Shown here piece after piece: positions 1 through 8,857 of a stretch of DNA of 64,000 nt. Position 1 is the first letter of the stretch. Each line of letters opens with the position of its first letter. Source of the DNA: Massilia sp. CFBP 13721 (GTDB lineage Bacteria > Pseudomonadota > Gammaproteobacteria > Burkholderiales > Burkholderiaceae_D); NCBI RefSeq assembly GCF_014842025.1, contig NZ_JACYUY010000026.1, forward strand, positions 25,029 through 89,028, written 5' to 3'. A program made the translations under genes and the position numbers. The notes beneath the pieces are model-generated. The model was not told the origin of the DNA, did not search any database, and worked only from the letters and a program-made list of their open reading frames with translations.

Positions 1-49
1 TCGTGCGCCACGCGCAGGTGCGGTCGAGCCTGGCGATAGGGCTCCGCGG

Positions 50-469
50 CTACAGCCGCGCCAGCGTGGCGGCGTCGGGAATGCCGTCGAAAAACTGGTC
101 GAGGCAGGTCTGGAACACGGCTTCGTCGGGGGCGACGTCGCTGAACAGGGTCATCGAGGAATGGAACTTGCGGTCGTCGGGCGCATCGAAAATGGCGCCG
201 ATCTCCATGTCCCGGTGCAGCGATACCAGGCGCGCGCACTCGCGCAGGCGCGGCCCCAGCACCGGATGGGCAAGGTAGGCGGCGGCTTCGTCGCCGTCCG
301 CGATCGCATAGGTGCGCGCCATCTCGCTCTGGCCGAGGCCGGCGATTTGCGGGAACACAAACCACATCCAGTGCGTGCGCTTGCGGCCCGTGCGCAGCTC
401 GGCCAGGACGTCGGAATACACGGGGTCCTGGGCGTTGACGAAACGGTCGAGGTCGAAATCCTTGTCCAT
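50..469 (-). CDS. DUF1810 family protein
   Basis: This 139-residue protein matches the DUF1810 family, a cytosolic family of about 140 residues with no established biochemical role. Visible hallmarks are an N-terminal DLDRFVNAQDPVYSDVLAEL segment, the TRGRKRTHWMWFVFPQ-type block (here GRKRTHWMWFVFPQIAGLG near residues 28-46), and the H-x-VLGPRLRECARLV block near residues 67-82. The length is normal and the frame is intact. It is divergently transcribed from the DUF3820 gene, with about 60 bases between the two starts. The family assignment is from sequence memory; a function cannot be given. Confidence 0.9.
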   Translation of the reverse strand: MDKDFDLDRFVNAQDPVYSDVLAELRTGRKRTHWMWFVFPQIAGLGQSEMARTYAIADGDEAAAYLAHPVLGPRLRECARLVSLHRDMEIGAIFDAPDDRKFHSSMTLFSDVAPDEAVFQTCLDQFFDGIPDAATLARL

Positions 470-529
470 GGCAGTTCCCCTTTCGCTTCATGCTACATCG
501 TTCGACAGATTTGCTAAAGTGGCGCTACG

Positions 530-754
530 ATGAAACCCGAACACCTGCAACTGCTGCTGACCCGCGACATGCCTTACGGGAAGTACGAAGGCCGGAAAAT
601 TGCCGACCTGCCCGGTCACTATCTCGGCTGGTTCGCACGCGAAGGCTTTCCGCGCGGCGAACTGGGCGAGTTGCTGGCCCTGATGTACGAGCTCGACCAT
701 AACGATTTGCGCGGCTTGCTCGACCCGCTGCGGCGCAGCCGGTCAGCCCGGTAA
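530..754 (+). CDS. DUF3820 family protein (putative quorum-sensing-regulated virulence factor fold)
   Basis: A 74-residue cytosolic protein of the DUF3820 family. The signature is seen as MPYGKYEGRKIADLP (about residues 10-24), the YLGWF core and the GFPRGELGELLALMYEL helix. The family is found as a stand-alone small protein and as a domain next to exonuclease domains, but its activity is not established. The ATG at 530 is the first start after a possible promoter, with an AT-rich hexamer in TTGCTAAAGT just upstream, so the leader would be very short. The last residues (RRSRSAR) are low complexity. Confidence 0.85.
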   Translation: MKPEHLQLLLTRDMPYGKYEGRKIADLPGHYLGWFAREGFPRGELGELLALMYELDHNDLRGLLDPLRRSRSAR

Positions 755-849
755 GTAAGTCTGTCTTGTAGTTGATTCAAGCAACGAGTGGACGGGGTGC
801 GCCCTGCCCTTTGGCCATCATCGGCCCACGCCACCGACATGGACAGCGC

Positions 850-1239
850 ATGCAAGCAGATCCCGCCCCTAGTGTTCTCGTTGTCGAGGACGACGACCAT
901 ATTTCGCAGGTCCTGCGCTTCATGCTCGAACGCCAGGGTTACCAGGTCGTGCACATGGCCGACGGGCGCGCCGCCGTGCAGCACGTCGCGCAGGCGCCCC
1001 CGCCGGGACTGGTCCTGCTCGACGTGATGCTGCCGTATGTCGACGGCTTCGAAATCCTGCAGCGGATCCGCGCGACGCCAGCCTGGCGCGAGGTGCCGGT
1101 CCTGATGCTGACCGCGAAAAGCAGCGAGCACGACGCCGTGCGCGCACTCGACGCCGGCGCCAACGACTTCGTCACCAAGCCGTTCCAGCCGCAGGAATTG
1201 CTGGCGCGCGTGCGCCGCTACCTGCGCCCTGGTGGGTAA
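850..1239 (+). CDS. single-domain response regulator (CheY-like receiver)
   Basis: A 129-residue receiver domain with no output domain. The acidic pocket is VVEDDD (residues 11-16), the phospho-acceptor is Asp58 in LLDVMLP, the switch Thr is in MLTAK (T88) and the conserved Lys is K110 in VTKPF. An in-frame TTG at 772 would extend it by 26 residues with no domain homology, so I chose ATG 850. It is convergent with the large histidine kinase at 1375-3711, which lacks its own receiver. The two could be partners, but that is inference from proximity only. Confidence 0.88.
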   Translation: MQADPAPSVLVVEDDDHISQVLRFMLERQGYQVVHMADGRAAVQHVAQAPPPGLVLLDVMLPYVDGFEILQRIRATPAWREVPVLMLTAKSSEHDAVRALDAGANDFVTKPFQPQELLARVRRYLRPGG

Positions 1240-1257
1240 GCTGGCCGGCTCCGCCCC

Positions 1258-1374
1258 GCCCACGCGTTCAACGGACGCCCGCTGCGACGCGCGGCTGATC
1301 GAACGCTGCTTGAACGCGTGGGCGGCGCACAGGCAGCCGATGATCATCGTCCACGGTAGAGCTGACCACCCTAC
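1258..1374. repeat. degenerate REP-like inverted pair
   Basis: A 14-base perfect inverted repeat, gcccacgcgttcaa (1258-1271) and ttgaacgcgtgggc (1310-1323), is followed at 1366-1374 by ccaccctac. These are the tail and head motifs of the GTAG-type repeat seen at several other places in this window. The pair lies between the convergent 3' ends of the response regulator and the kinase. It is more decayed than the other copies. Confidence 0.6.
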
Positions 1375-3711
1375 TCATGTTGGCGCGAGCGGCAGGTCGA
1401 CCCGGAACACGGTGCCGGCACCCGGCCGTGTCTCGAAGCTGATCTGGCCGCCGTGCTCCTCGACCAGGCTGCGTGCGATCGACAGGCCCAGGCCGGTACC
1501 GCCCTTCTGGCGCGTATCGGCGCCGTCGGCCTGGGCGAAGCGCTGGAACACGCGCGCCTGGAAGGCTTCCGGGATGCCGCTGCCCTGGTCGCGCACCGAC
1601 AGGCGCGCGCCGCCGGCGTGCGCGCACAGCGCCAGCGTCACCGTGGCGCCGCGCGGCGAGAACTTGATCGCGTTCGACAGCAGGTTGGTCAGCACCTGCA
1701 CCAGGCGGTCGTGGTCGATCGCGGCGCTCAAGCCGCGCGCGCCTTCCGCGCAGTCGAGCAGCAGGCGCACGCCCATCGGCGCCGCGTAGGCCTGCATGCC
1801 CGCCAGCGCATGCTCGGCCACCGGCAGCAGCGGCTGCGGATGGCGCGCGAACGCCATGCTGCCGGCTTCGATCTTCTGCAGGTCGAGCACGTCGTTCACC
1901 AGGCGCACCAGGCGCTCGCAGCTGGCATGCGCGATCTCGACCAGGCCGGCAACGTCGGGCGGCAGTTCGCCGGCGATGCCGTCGGCCAGCATCGACAGCG
2001 AGGCGTAGATCGCGGTCAGCGGCGTGCGCAATTCGTGCGAGACGGTGGCGACGAACTCGCTCTTGAGCTGGTCGACTTTCCTGCGCTCGGAGATATCGTG
2101 CAGGAACACGGCAAAGAAGTTGCCGTCCGCACCGGTGACCAGGCCGGCCGTCATCTCGATCGGAAATTCGACGCCGTGGCGGCTGATGACCAGCCGTTCC
2201 ATGCGCCGCTCCAGGATCGGACTGTGGCCGGTGCTGCGCACCAGGTCGATCGCCTTCCAGGTGCTGGGGCGGAAGCGCTCGGGCACGATCAGTTCCGGCA
2301 TCGGCCAGCCCAGCACCTCCGCGCGCTTCCAGCCGAACATGCGCTCGGCGGCGCTGTTCCAGTCGGTGACCAGCCCGCGCATGTCGACGCCGACAAAAGC
2401 ATCCTGGGCCGCCTCGACGATGGCGCCGATGCGCTGTTCGCTGGCCTGCACCGCCGCCAGGGCGCGTTCGAGTTCGTGCGTGCGCGCCTCGACCCGGGCC
2501 TCGAGCGTCGCATTCGCGCCTTTCAGTTCGTGGCGGCGATGGCGCAGGTCGGTGATCAGGGCGTTCAGTGTCGCCGACAGGGTTTCGACTTCGACATAGC
2601 TGCCGGCGCCCGAGGCCAGCTGCAGGTTTTCGCCGCCGCGAATGCGTTCCGCCTCCTGCACCAGCCGTCCCAGCGGACGCGTGATGTAGCGCGCCAGGAT
2701 CACGCCGACCAGCGAAAACACCAGCGCCAGGCCGATGCCGCTCCACAGCGCGCGCCGGCGCAGGGCTTCGGCCGGCGCGAATGCCTCGTGCTCCGCCTGG
2801 CGCACCAGCACGGTCCAGCCCAGGCCCGGATAATCGCCGAAACCGCGGCTGCGGCTGAAACCGACCAGGTAGGCAGTGCCGTCGGGCCAACGCTCGACCA
2901 GGTGGCCGGCATCCTGGCGCTGCGCCGCGCGCAGGCTGGGCAGGTCGAGTTTGGTGCCCTGCAGGCCGGCCGGGCCGAGCAGCACGTTGCCGTCCTCGCC
3001 GACGATCAGGGCGTCGACCTGGCCGCGCGTGGCCAGCGGCGCGATCACCGAGCGCTCGACCGCGCGCGCCCACTGCCACGACAGGTGCGCGCCCAGCACG
3101 CCCAGGGTCTTGCCGTCGGCATCCTTCCACGGGAAGGCGACGTCGACGAAGCGGCGCGGCTCGCCCTCCTGCTGCGGCAGCAGTTTCGCCAGCAGCACGG
3201 CCTCGTGCACGTCGCCGACGTTGATGCCCTTGAGCGCATTGCGGAACCACGGCCGCTGCGACACGTCCGCGCCCTCGAGCAGGCCGCGCCCGGCCACCTG
3301 CACGCGACCGTCGAGGCCGGCCATGCCGATCCAGTCGTAATAGCCGTAGGATTGCTGGATGCTGTCGAGCGCGGCGCGGCGCTCCTCCATACCGCCGCGG
3401 CCGGGGGCCAGGTCGCGCCGCTGCGCCAGCAATTTGACCTCGCGGTAACGCTCGTACATGCCGCGGTCGAGCTTGTCGGTGGTTTGCAGGGCCAGTTCGC
3501 GCAGGCCCTGGCCGATGCTCTCTTTCACCTGGCGGGTGGCGGCGACGTCGGCCACTTCGACCAGCAGCACGGTCAGGAACAGCGACAGCAGGGAAAAGGC
3601 CAGCGCCAGCCAGGTGCCGAGGCCGCGCCGGGCCGGGCGGCGGGAAGTGTGCTCGAGGGGGCCAGGCTGTGCTGCGGAAAGCGGTTTCGGGGAACGGTCC
3701 ATGGGCATCGG
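1375..3711 (-). CDS. membrane sensor histidine kinase (periplasmic sensor, HAMP, PAS, HisKA, HATPase)
   Basis: A 778-residue inner-membrane kinase. In order: one membrane segment near residues 33-53; a periplasmic double-Cache-like sensor with the YGYYDWIGM and QRPWFRNALKG blocks; a second membrane segment ALWSGIGLALVFSLVGVILA followed by a HAMP linker (ITRPL); a coiled coil; a PAS domain (DAFVGVDMRGLVTDWN); HisKA with SHELRTPL, phospho-accepting His near residue 557; and an ATPase with NLLSNAIKF, DQGSGI and GGTGLGLSIA boxes. There is no receiver. ATG 3711 (MPMDRS) is preferred over an upstream ATG at 3747; a second ATG lies 6 bases on. It probably senses a small periplasmic ligand, which is unknown. 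Confidence 0.9.
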   Translation of the reverse strand, partial: PMPMDRSPKPLSAAQPGPLEHTSRRPARRGLGTWLALAFSLLSLFLTVLLVEVADVAATRQVKESIGQGLRELALQTTDKLDRGMYERYREVKLLAQRRDLAPGRGGMEERRAALDSIQQSYGYYDWIGMAGLDGRVQVAGRGLLEGADVSQRPWFRNALKGINVGDVHEAVLLAKLLPQQEGEPRRFVDVAFPWKDADGKTLGVLGAHLSWQWARAVERSVIAPLATRGQVDALIVGEDGNVLLGPAGLQGTKLDLPSLRAAQRQDAGHLVERWPDGTAYLVGFSRSRGFGDYPGLGWTVLVRQAEHEAFAPAEALRRRALWSGIGLALVFSLVGVILARYITRPLGRLVQEAERIRGGENLQLASGAGSYVEVETLSATLNALITDLRHRRHELKGANATLEARVEARTHELERALAAVQASEQRIGAIVEAAQDAFVGVDMRGLVTDWNSAAERMFGWKRAEVLGWPMPELIVPERFRPSTWKAIDLVRSTGHSPILERRMERLVISRHGVEFPIEMTAGLVTGADGNFFAVFLHDISERRKVDQLKSEFVATVSHELRTPLTAIYASLSMLADGIAGELPPDVAGLVEIAHASCERLVRLVNDVLDLQKIEAGSMAFARHPQPLLPVAEHALAGMQAYAAPMGVRLLLDCAEGARGLSAAIDHDRLVQVLTNLLSNAIKFSPRGATVTLALCAHAGGARLSVRDQGSGIPEAFQARVFQRFAQADGADTRQKGGTGLGLSIARSLVEEHGGQISFETRPGAGTVFRVDLPLAPT

Positions 3712-3836
3712 ATGATTTCTTATGCCGCAAGAGTACCATGCAGCCATGCCGCGACGCCCAGGGCCGGCGCCGCGCGCACGGCCGTGGCCGATTTCTCTTA
3801 TACTTACCGGTTACTCCAACCGCACCAGAGCACAGC

Positions 3837-4487
3837 ATGTCCAATAACGCCACGCCCGCCGCCCCCCTGCTCGACTACGTCACGTCCTGCGCGTTGCCCA
3901 CGCCCTGGGCCCAGTTCACGCTGCATGCCTTCGTCGAACACTCGACTGGGAAAGAGCACCTGGTGATGGCGCTCGGCGACATCGGCGACGGCGAGCCGGT
4001 GCTGGCGCGCGTGCACTCGGAATGCCTGACCGGCGACGTGCTGTTCTCGCAGCGCTGCGACTGCGGCGCCCAGCTCGAGGGCGCCCTGAAACGCATCGCC
4101 GCCGAAGGGCGCGGCGCCCTGCTCTACCTGCGCCAGGAAGGCCGCGGCATCGGCCTGGTGAACAAGATCCGCGCCTACCGCCTGCAGGAAGCCGGCGCCG
4201 ACACGGTCGAGGCGAACCTGCAGCTGGGCTTCCATGCCGACGCGCGCAACTACGAGCTGTGCCTGCCTATGCTGGAACAGTTTGGCATCAGGCAGGTCAA
4301 GCTGATGACCAACAACCCGCGCAAGATCGACGCCTTGACGCGCCTCGGCATCGAGGTGGTCGAGCGGGTGCCGCTGCTGGTCAACCGCAACGCCTTCAAC
4401 AACAGCTACCTGAACACCAAACAGGCCAAGCTCGGCCACATGATGGCGCCACCAGCCGAGCTGGTGCCTGAAGATGGTGAACTGTAA
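3837..4487 (+). CDS. ribA: GTP cyclohydrolase II
   Basis: RibA opens the imidazole ring of GTP to give 2,5-diamino-6-ribosylamino-4-pyrimidinone 5'-phosphate, the first step of riboflavin synthesis, in the cytosol. The 216-residue length is usual for the stand-alone enzyme. The three zinc-binding cysteines are Cys63, Cys74 and Cys76 in SECLTGD...RCDCGAQL. The RQEGRGIGL motif and LMTNNPRK, both typical of the family, are present. The start at 3837 removes a 56-residue upstream extension without homology. A TATACT hexamer at 3799-3804 may be the -10 element. No FMN riboswitch is visible upstream, and no other rib gene is adjacent. Confidence 0.96.
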   Translation: MSNNATPAAPLLDYVTSCALPTPWAQFTLHAFVEHSTGKEHLVMALGDIGDGEPVLARVHSECLTGDVLFSQRCDCGAQLEGALKRIAAEGRGALLYLRQEGRGIGLVNKIRAYRLQEAGADTVEANLQLGFHADARNYELCLPMLEQFGIRQVKLMTNNPRKIDALTRLGIEVVERVPLLVNRNAFNNSYLNTKQAKLGHMMAPPAELVPEDGEL

Positions 4488-4572
4488 CGTTCTGCAGACA
4501 ACAAACTAGCGTGGCAAGATGGCAGACAACGACTGCTATCGATGCAGGGGCGCCACTCCTGCATGTGCCCGC

Positions 4573-6009
4573 ATGAAATTTATCGCCAGCCTGCTGCTGT
4601 CTTGCTGCTTCGGTGCGGCCCACGCGGCTCATGCCGCCGCTCCTGCCAGCGCGGCGCGCGGCCAGTTGCCCGCCGGGCCGGCCGCCAAGGAGCTGCCTGC
4701 GCCGCCGCTGGCGGTTCCACCGGCAACGCCGCCCGGCACCACGCCGCCGGCGCCCGGCCCCGGCGAACTCGACACCACGACCACGCTGCCGCCGCCCTCC
4801 TCGGCCGCGCAGCAGCTATACTCAGCGGCGCAGGCCGACCTGCTGCAAATCCGCATGTTGCTGCGTAACGGGCGCACCCAGTCGACCGTCGGTTCGGGCT
4901 TTTTGGTCGGAACCAGCAACCTGGTGCTGACCAATTACCACGTGGTCTCGCAGATGGCGCTCGACCCGGAGGTGTACGCCGGCGAGTACGTCGACACCGA
5001 CGGCCAGCGCGGGCCGGTCGAACTGCTGGCGGTGGACGTGCTGCACGACCTGGCGGTGCTGCGCGTGAACCGCAACGGCAGCGGCTTTTTCAGCGTGCCC
5101 GACAAAGCGGTGAAGCTGACCCAGGGCCAGTACCTGTACTCGCTCGGCAATCCGCTCGACCTCGGCTTCGCCATTTCCGAAGGCGCCTACAACGGCGTGG
5201 TCAGCCGCAGCTTCTACGACCAGCTGATCTTCAGCGGCCCGATCAATTCGGGCATGAGCGGCGGGCCCAGCGTCACCTCGAGCGGCACCGTCGCCGGGAT
5301 CAACGTCTCCAAACGGCGCGACGGCGAGGCGGTCAGCTTCCTGGTGCCGGTGAAATACGCGCAGCAACTGCTGCGCCAGGTGGCCGGCCAGCGCACGGTG
5401 CCGAAGGATTTCAACCCGCTCATCGCCGAGCAATTGCTGGCGCACCAGCGCGCGATGGTCGGGCGCCTGCTCGACACGCCGTTCTCGATCAAGAACATGG
5501 GACCCTACCTGGTGCCGGTGCGCGAATCCGGCCAGGTACGCTGCTGGGGCCGCTCGAACGTCATGGCCGAAGCCTCGTTCAGTTCGGACACGCTCAGTTG
5601 CGCGATGGAGTCGGCGATCTACGTGTCGGACAACCAGCAGACCGGGCAAGTATCGATGACCCACCAGTACCTGCGCACGGCGAACCTGCATCCGCTGCGC
5701 TTCGCCGCCCTGGCCAGCAGCCAGTTCGGCCTCGACCGGCTCGGCAACACGCGCGACGCGCGCCTGACCGGGCCGCTGTGCAGCGAGCGCTTCGTGCATT
5801 CGAACACGCTGCCGCTGCGCGCCGTCACCTGCGTGCGCGCCTACCGCAAGTTCCCGGGCCTGTACAACTTCACCCTGCTCACGGCCAGCACCGACAATCC
5901 GCAGGCCAGCCTGCAGAGCCGCCTCGACGTGGCCGGCGTCTCGTACGAGAACGGCATGCGGGTGGCGCGCGCGTTCCTGTACGCGCTCGGGCGGACCGGC
6001 AAATTATGA
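4573..6009 (+). CDS. secreted trypsin-like serine protease (S1C/DegP-type protease domain, no PDZ)
   Basis: A 478-residue protein starting with a signal peptide (MKFIASLLLSCCFGAAHA), followed by a long Ala/Pro-rich linker to about residue 75. The chymotrypsin-fold protease domain follows, with His in LTNYHVVS (near residue 123), Asp in HDLAVLRV (near 158) and Ser in NSGMSGGPSV (near 227). No PDZ domain is evident. The C-terminal ~190 residues hold several cysteines and are of a type I cannot name. It is exported to the periplasm or beyond. The stop overlaps the start of the FHA membrane protein (ATGA), so the two are translationally coupled and probably work together. Confidence 0.85.
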   Translation: MKFIASLLLSCCFGAAHAAHAAAPASAARGQLPAGPAAKELPAPPLAVPPATPPGTTPPAPGPGELDTTTTLPPPSSAAQQLYSAAQADLLQIRMLLRNGRTQSTVGSGFLVGTSNLVLTNYHVVSQMALDPEVYAGEYVDTDGQRGPVELLAVDVLHDLAVLRVNRNGSGFFSVPDKAVKLTQGQYLYSLGNPLDLGFAISEGAYNGVVSRSFYDQLIFSGPINSGMSGGPSVTSSGTVAGINVSKRRDGEAVSFLVPVKYAQQLLRQVAGQRTVPKDFNPLIAEQLLAHQRAMVGRLLDTPFSIKNMGPYLVPVRESGQVRCWGRSNVMAEASFSSDTLSCAMESAIYVSDNQQTGQVSMTHQYLRTANLHPLRFAALASSQFGLDRLGNTRDARLTGPLCSERFVHSNTLPLRAVTCVRAYRKFPGLYNFTLLTASTDNPQASLQSRLDVAGVSYENGMRVARAFLYALGRTGKL

Positions 6010-6956
6010 CGGGACCCTGGTTCATCGAAACCCTCGCACGCAACGGCGACGTGCTGCACCGGCACCGGGTCGAGCGCCTGCCGATCCACATCGGGCGCGG
6101 CTACGACAACGATTACATCCTCGACGACGCCTATGCCGCCCCACGCCACGCGCGCGTCGAGGAGGATGCGGACGGGACACTGCTGCTGACCGACCTCGGC
6201 ACCCGCAATGGGGTGGTACACGCGGGCAAGCGCAGCGAACGGCTGCCGCTGACGGGCAATACGGTGGTCCGGCTCGGACACACCACCTTGCGCATCCGCG
6301 CCGCCGATTTCCCGGTGCCGGCCGAACTGGTCGACCGCACCATGCACGGCTGGGAAGGCGCCCTGCCGGGGTTTGCCGGCGCGCTGCTGGTGTCGCTCGT
6401 GGCGCTGTTTACGATGTGGCTGGCCGATACCCAGGCCTTCCGGCCATTCCGCTACCTGCTGGCGCTGGCCTATGGGCTCGGCGCGGGCCTGGTCTGGAGC
6501 GGCCTGTGGGCCTTCGGCAACCGCCTGTTCGGGCGCCACGCGCGCCTGGGGCGGCACCTGTTCATCTTCGGCTGCGGCATCGTCGCGCTGATGCTGTTCA
6601 GGCTGAGCTCGTCGGCCGTGGGCTATGCGTATTCGATCGAAGTGTTTACCCGCTACGGGTCGCACGTGGCGATCCTGCTGGTGGCGGGCATGGTGTATTT
6701 CCACCTGACGACCGTCAAACCCGAGCCGCGCAAGCGCTACGCGGTGGTCTGCGCGGCGCTGGCAGTGCTGGGCTCGGGCCTGGTCCTGATCAGCAACGAG
6801 CAGCGCAACGGCCGCCTGGCCGATGAACTCTACATGTCGGTGCTGCTGCCGCCCGACATGCGCGCGACGGCGGACGACAGCGTGGACGACTTCCTGGCGG
6901 ACGTCGCGGCCATGAAGCAAGAGCTCGACCGCGAGCGCCAGGATGAAGACGGCTAG
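6006..6956 (+). CDS. FHA-domain integral membrane protein
   Basis: A 316-residue protein. The N-terminal ~100 residues form a forkhead-associated domain, a phosphothreonine-binding fold, with the core IHIGRGYDNDYILDD (Gly-Arg pair near residue 30), PRHARVE and DLGTRNGV. Four or five membrane segments follow between about residues 120 and 275, then a short charged cytosolic tail. It overlaps the upstream serine protease gene by four bases, so I infer a protease/FHA module in which a cytosolic phosphopeptide reader is tied to an exported protease. No Ser/Thr kinase gene is visible nearby. This pair is not one I can name. Confidence 0.85.
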   Translation: MTGPWFIETLARNGDVLHRHRVERLPIHIGRGYDNDYILDDAYAAPRHARVEEDADGTLLLTDLGTRNGVVHAGKRSERLPLTGNTVVRLGHTTLRIRAADFPVPAELVDRTMHGWEGALPGFAGALLVSLVALFTMWLADTQAFRPFRYLLALAYGLGAGLVWSGLWAFGNRLFGRHARLGRHLFIFGCGIVALMLFRLSSSAVGYAYSIEVFTRYGSHVAILLVAGMVYFHLTTVKPEPRKRYAVVCAALAVLGSGLVLISNEQRNGRLADELYMSVLLPPDMRATADDSVDDFLADVAAMKQELDRERQDEDG

Positions 6957-7025
6957 GCACCGGCCGAGGGAGCGAGAACGAGCCGGCCGGACGCGTTCTT
7001 GATCCTCCCCAGTGCCCCTGTTGTC

Positions 7026-7622
7026 TTAGGCGCCGTGCGCGCCCTTGCCTGCCTGCGCGCTGGAACCGTCCGGCCGCTGCGAACCGATGCCCTGGCTCGA
7101 ACCGGGATTGCCGCTTTGCAGGCTGGCGCCGGCGCCGCCATTGCCCTGGGCACGGTCATGGCCGTTGCCGGTCGTGAACGGATCGACGAAGCGCTGCAGC
7201 GTGTCCTGGCCCTGGCGCAGGCCGCGCTGGGTTTCCTCGGAGGCGGTGCGGGCCACGTCGTCGGCCAGCTGGCGTGCGGTTTGCGTGGTTTTCTGCACGT
7301 GCTGTTCGGTCACGCGGGCCAGCTCGACCTGGGCGTCGGCCGCCAGGCGCGAGATGTGCTGCTGGTAGGCGCGCAGCTTTTCGGTGGCGGGCTGGGCGCG
7401 CGATGCGGCGGCGCTGAGCACTTCGGTCTGGCGGTCGGCCGTCAGGATCTGCTGGCTCGCCAGGGTCGTTTCCTCGAGCATGGTCTGCACCAGCTGGATG
7501 TTCAGGTTGGACATCTGCTGGAAGGACTGGAACAGCGACTTGGACATGTCGTTCATGAAGGCGGTCTGCGCGTCCAGATGGGTGCGCACTGCAGGAGTTA
7601 CCGATTGGGAAAATGGATACAT
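7026..7622 (-). CDS. phasin family protein
   Basis: A 198-residue, mostly helical, low-complexity protein of the phasin (Phasin_2-like) type that coats polyhydroxyalkanoate granules. Visible features are the N-terminal MYPFSQSVTPAVRTHLDAQ, a long amphipathic helical stretch rich in Ala, Gln and Thr (about residues 20-150), and a Gly/Ser/Gln-rich unstructured tail. The ATG at 7622 has a GAGG five bases upstream and gives the family's usual length; ATG 7637 and an ORF start at 7757 also lie in frame. No PHA synthase gene is in this window. The gene is convergent with the FHA gene. Confidence 0.8.
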   Translation of the reverse strand: MYPFSQSVTPAVRTHLDAQTAFMNDMSKSLFQSFQQMSNLNIQLVQTMLEETTLASQQILTADRQTEVLSAAASRAQPATEKLRAYQQHISRLAADAQVELARVTEQHVQKTTQTARQLADDVARTASEETQRGLRQGQDTLQRFVDPFTTGNGHDRAQGNGGAGASLQSGNPGSSQGIGSQRPDGSSAQAGKGAHGA

Positions 7623-7923
7623 GCTTGCCTCATTCATGGGTGATGGTTTGTAGGAATATTCGAATTGTGCGGCGCACGACCCGCAGGCCCGCACCGACGT
7701 TCCGTCCGGAAACGCCATGGGTTGGAAATGCCGTGGCCTGTCTGAACGAAGGCTCAAGGCTAAGGCAGCGAGAGGTCGACTGTTTGCGCTAAATCAAATG
7801 TGCGCCGCAACAGAAAGAGGGTCTGCAGGCGCGAGAATATGGACTGGGGGAAGGATCACGGCCCCGTGATCGAAGGATACGGGGCCGCTGCGCAGGCGCG
7901 AATGCCATGCGCATCCGGCGCGT
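7623..7923. other. intergenic region upstream of the phasin gene
   Basis: About 300 bases without a supported gene. It must hold the phasin promoter, but I see no convincing -35/-10 pair. A 9-base perfect stem, cggccccgt/acggggccg (7859-7887), lies just past the 3' end of the FMN reductase gene on the minus strand. It lacks a T-run, so it is at best a weak terminator or an mRNA 3'-end stabiliser. Confidence 0.45.
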
Positions 7924-8478
7924 TTAGCCGGTGTGACGCTCGACCCAGCCGGCAAAGGTGTCGACGAAGGTCTGCAGGAAGGAACGCAGCGAGGCATCGG
8001 TCAGCTCGTCGCCATTGAACTTGTCGGCGATGCCGCCGAGATAGGCTTCCGGCGCCGGCATGGCGGGCATGTTCAGGAAAGGCAGCATCTGGCGCAAGTG
8101 GTGGTTGGCGCCGAAACCGCCGAGCGCACCCGGCGACTGGCTGACGATCGCGCACGGCTTGCCGGTCCAGGCCGCCTTGCCGTAGGGGCGCGAACCGACG
8201 TCGATCGCGTTCTTCAGCGCGCCCGGCACCGAACGGTTGTACTCGGGCGTGACGAACAGGATGCCGTCGGCGGCGCGGATGCGCTCGCGGAAGGCGGTGA
8301 ATGCCGCCGGTGGATTGTCGGTGTCGATGTCCTGGTCGTACATCGGCAGGTCGCGGATCTCGACGATCTCCATCTCGAGCTTGCCCGCCGCCAGCTGGCT
8401 CATCACCTTGGCAAGCTTGCCGCTGTACGAATCCTTGCGCAGGCTGCCCACCACGATTGCGATTTTTTTCGATGCCAT
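7924..8478 (-). CDS. NADPH-dependent FMN reductase (flavodoxin-like oxidoreductase)
   Basis: A 184-residue cytosolic flavoprotein of the NADPH-dependent FMN reductase family (ChrR/azoreductase type), which passes electrons from NAD(P)H through FMN to quinones, chromate or azo dyes. The phosphate-binding loop is VVGSLRKDSYSGKLA (residues 9-23). The family motif FVTPEYNRSVPGALKNAID is present in the middle, and PGALGGFGA follows. The length matches the family. The gene appears monocistronic. The true substrate cannot be told from sequence. Confidence 0.9.
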   Translation of the reverse strand: MASKKIAIVVGSLRKDSYSGKLAKVMSQLAAGKLEMEIVEIRDLPMYDQDIDTDNPPAAFTAFRERIRAADGILFVTPEYNRSVPGALKNAIDVGSRPYGKAAWTGKPCAIVSQSPGALGGFGANHHLRQMLPFLNMPAMPAPEAYLGGIADKFNGDELTDASLRSFLQTFVDTFAGWVERHTG

Positions 8479-8546
8479 GCTTTCCCTCTTTCTTCGTTTG
8501 CAAAATCCCGATGGTAATCATTTCGTCGATCGCCCCGCGCGCGCCT

Positions 8547-8855
8547 TCAAATGCGGCCGCGCCGGAATGCGGCCAGGAACTTGCGCGCCTGCGCCGCGCT
8601 CAGCACCTGCACCGGGTCGCCATGCCAGGCGTACAGAAAGGGCTCGCCGCCGAGACGGTCGGTCAGCTTGGCGTTGAGCAGGAAACGGGTCCCGGCCGGA
8701 AATTGCTCCGGGTTGCGCAATGCCTGCGCGCACTGCACCCGCATCGACGGCGCAAAGGCTTGCCCTGGCATCGGACAAATCCGCAGGCGGCCGCTACGGC
8801 CATCCGGCACCGAATGCACGGCCACTTCGCGGTAGGCCCAGCTGTCGCGCGCCAT
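8547..8855 (-). CDS. conserved hypothetical protein (about 100 residues)
   Basis: A 102-residue cytosolic protein without membrane segments or a signal peptide. It is rich in aromatic and basic residues (start MARDSWAYREVAVHSVPDGR, Trp in LYAWHGDP). It has two cysteines, in RICPMP and VQCAQAL. The gene starts two bases after the stop of the upstream MFS gene, so the two are surely co-transcribed and probably co-translated. I do not recognise the family. Codon usage is like its neighbours, which argues that it is real. Confidence 0.7.
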   Translation of the reverse strand: MARDSWAYREVAVHSVPDGRSGRLRICPMPGQAFAPSMRVQCAQALRNPEQFPAGTRFLLNAKLTDRLGGEPFLYAWHGDPVQVLSAAQARKFLAAFRRGRI

Positions 8856-8857
8856 CG

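Noticed and set aside
3715..3836. FMN riboswitch upstream of ribA
   Set aside because: The leader is too short, and the conserved FMN-aptamer segments are not visible.
1453..3966. 837-codon plus-strand open frame opposite the sensor kinase
   Set aside because: It mirrors the kinase gene on the other strand, has the His/Gln/Arg/Ala bias of antisense frames in GC-rich DNA, and no domain is recognisable.
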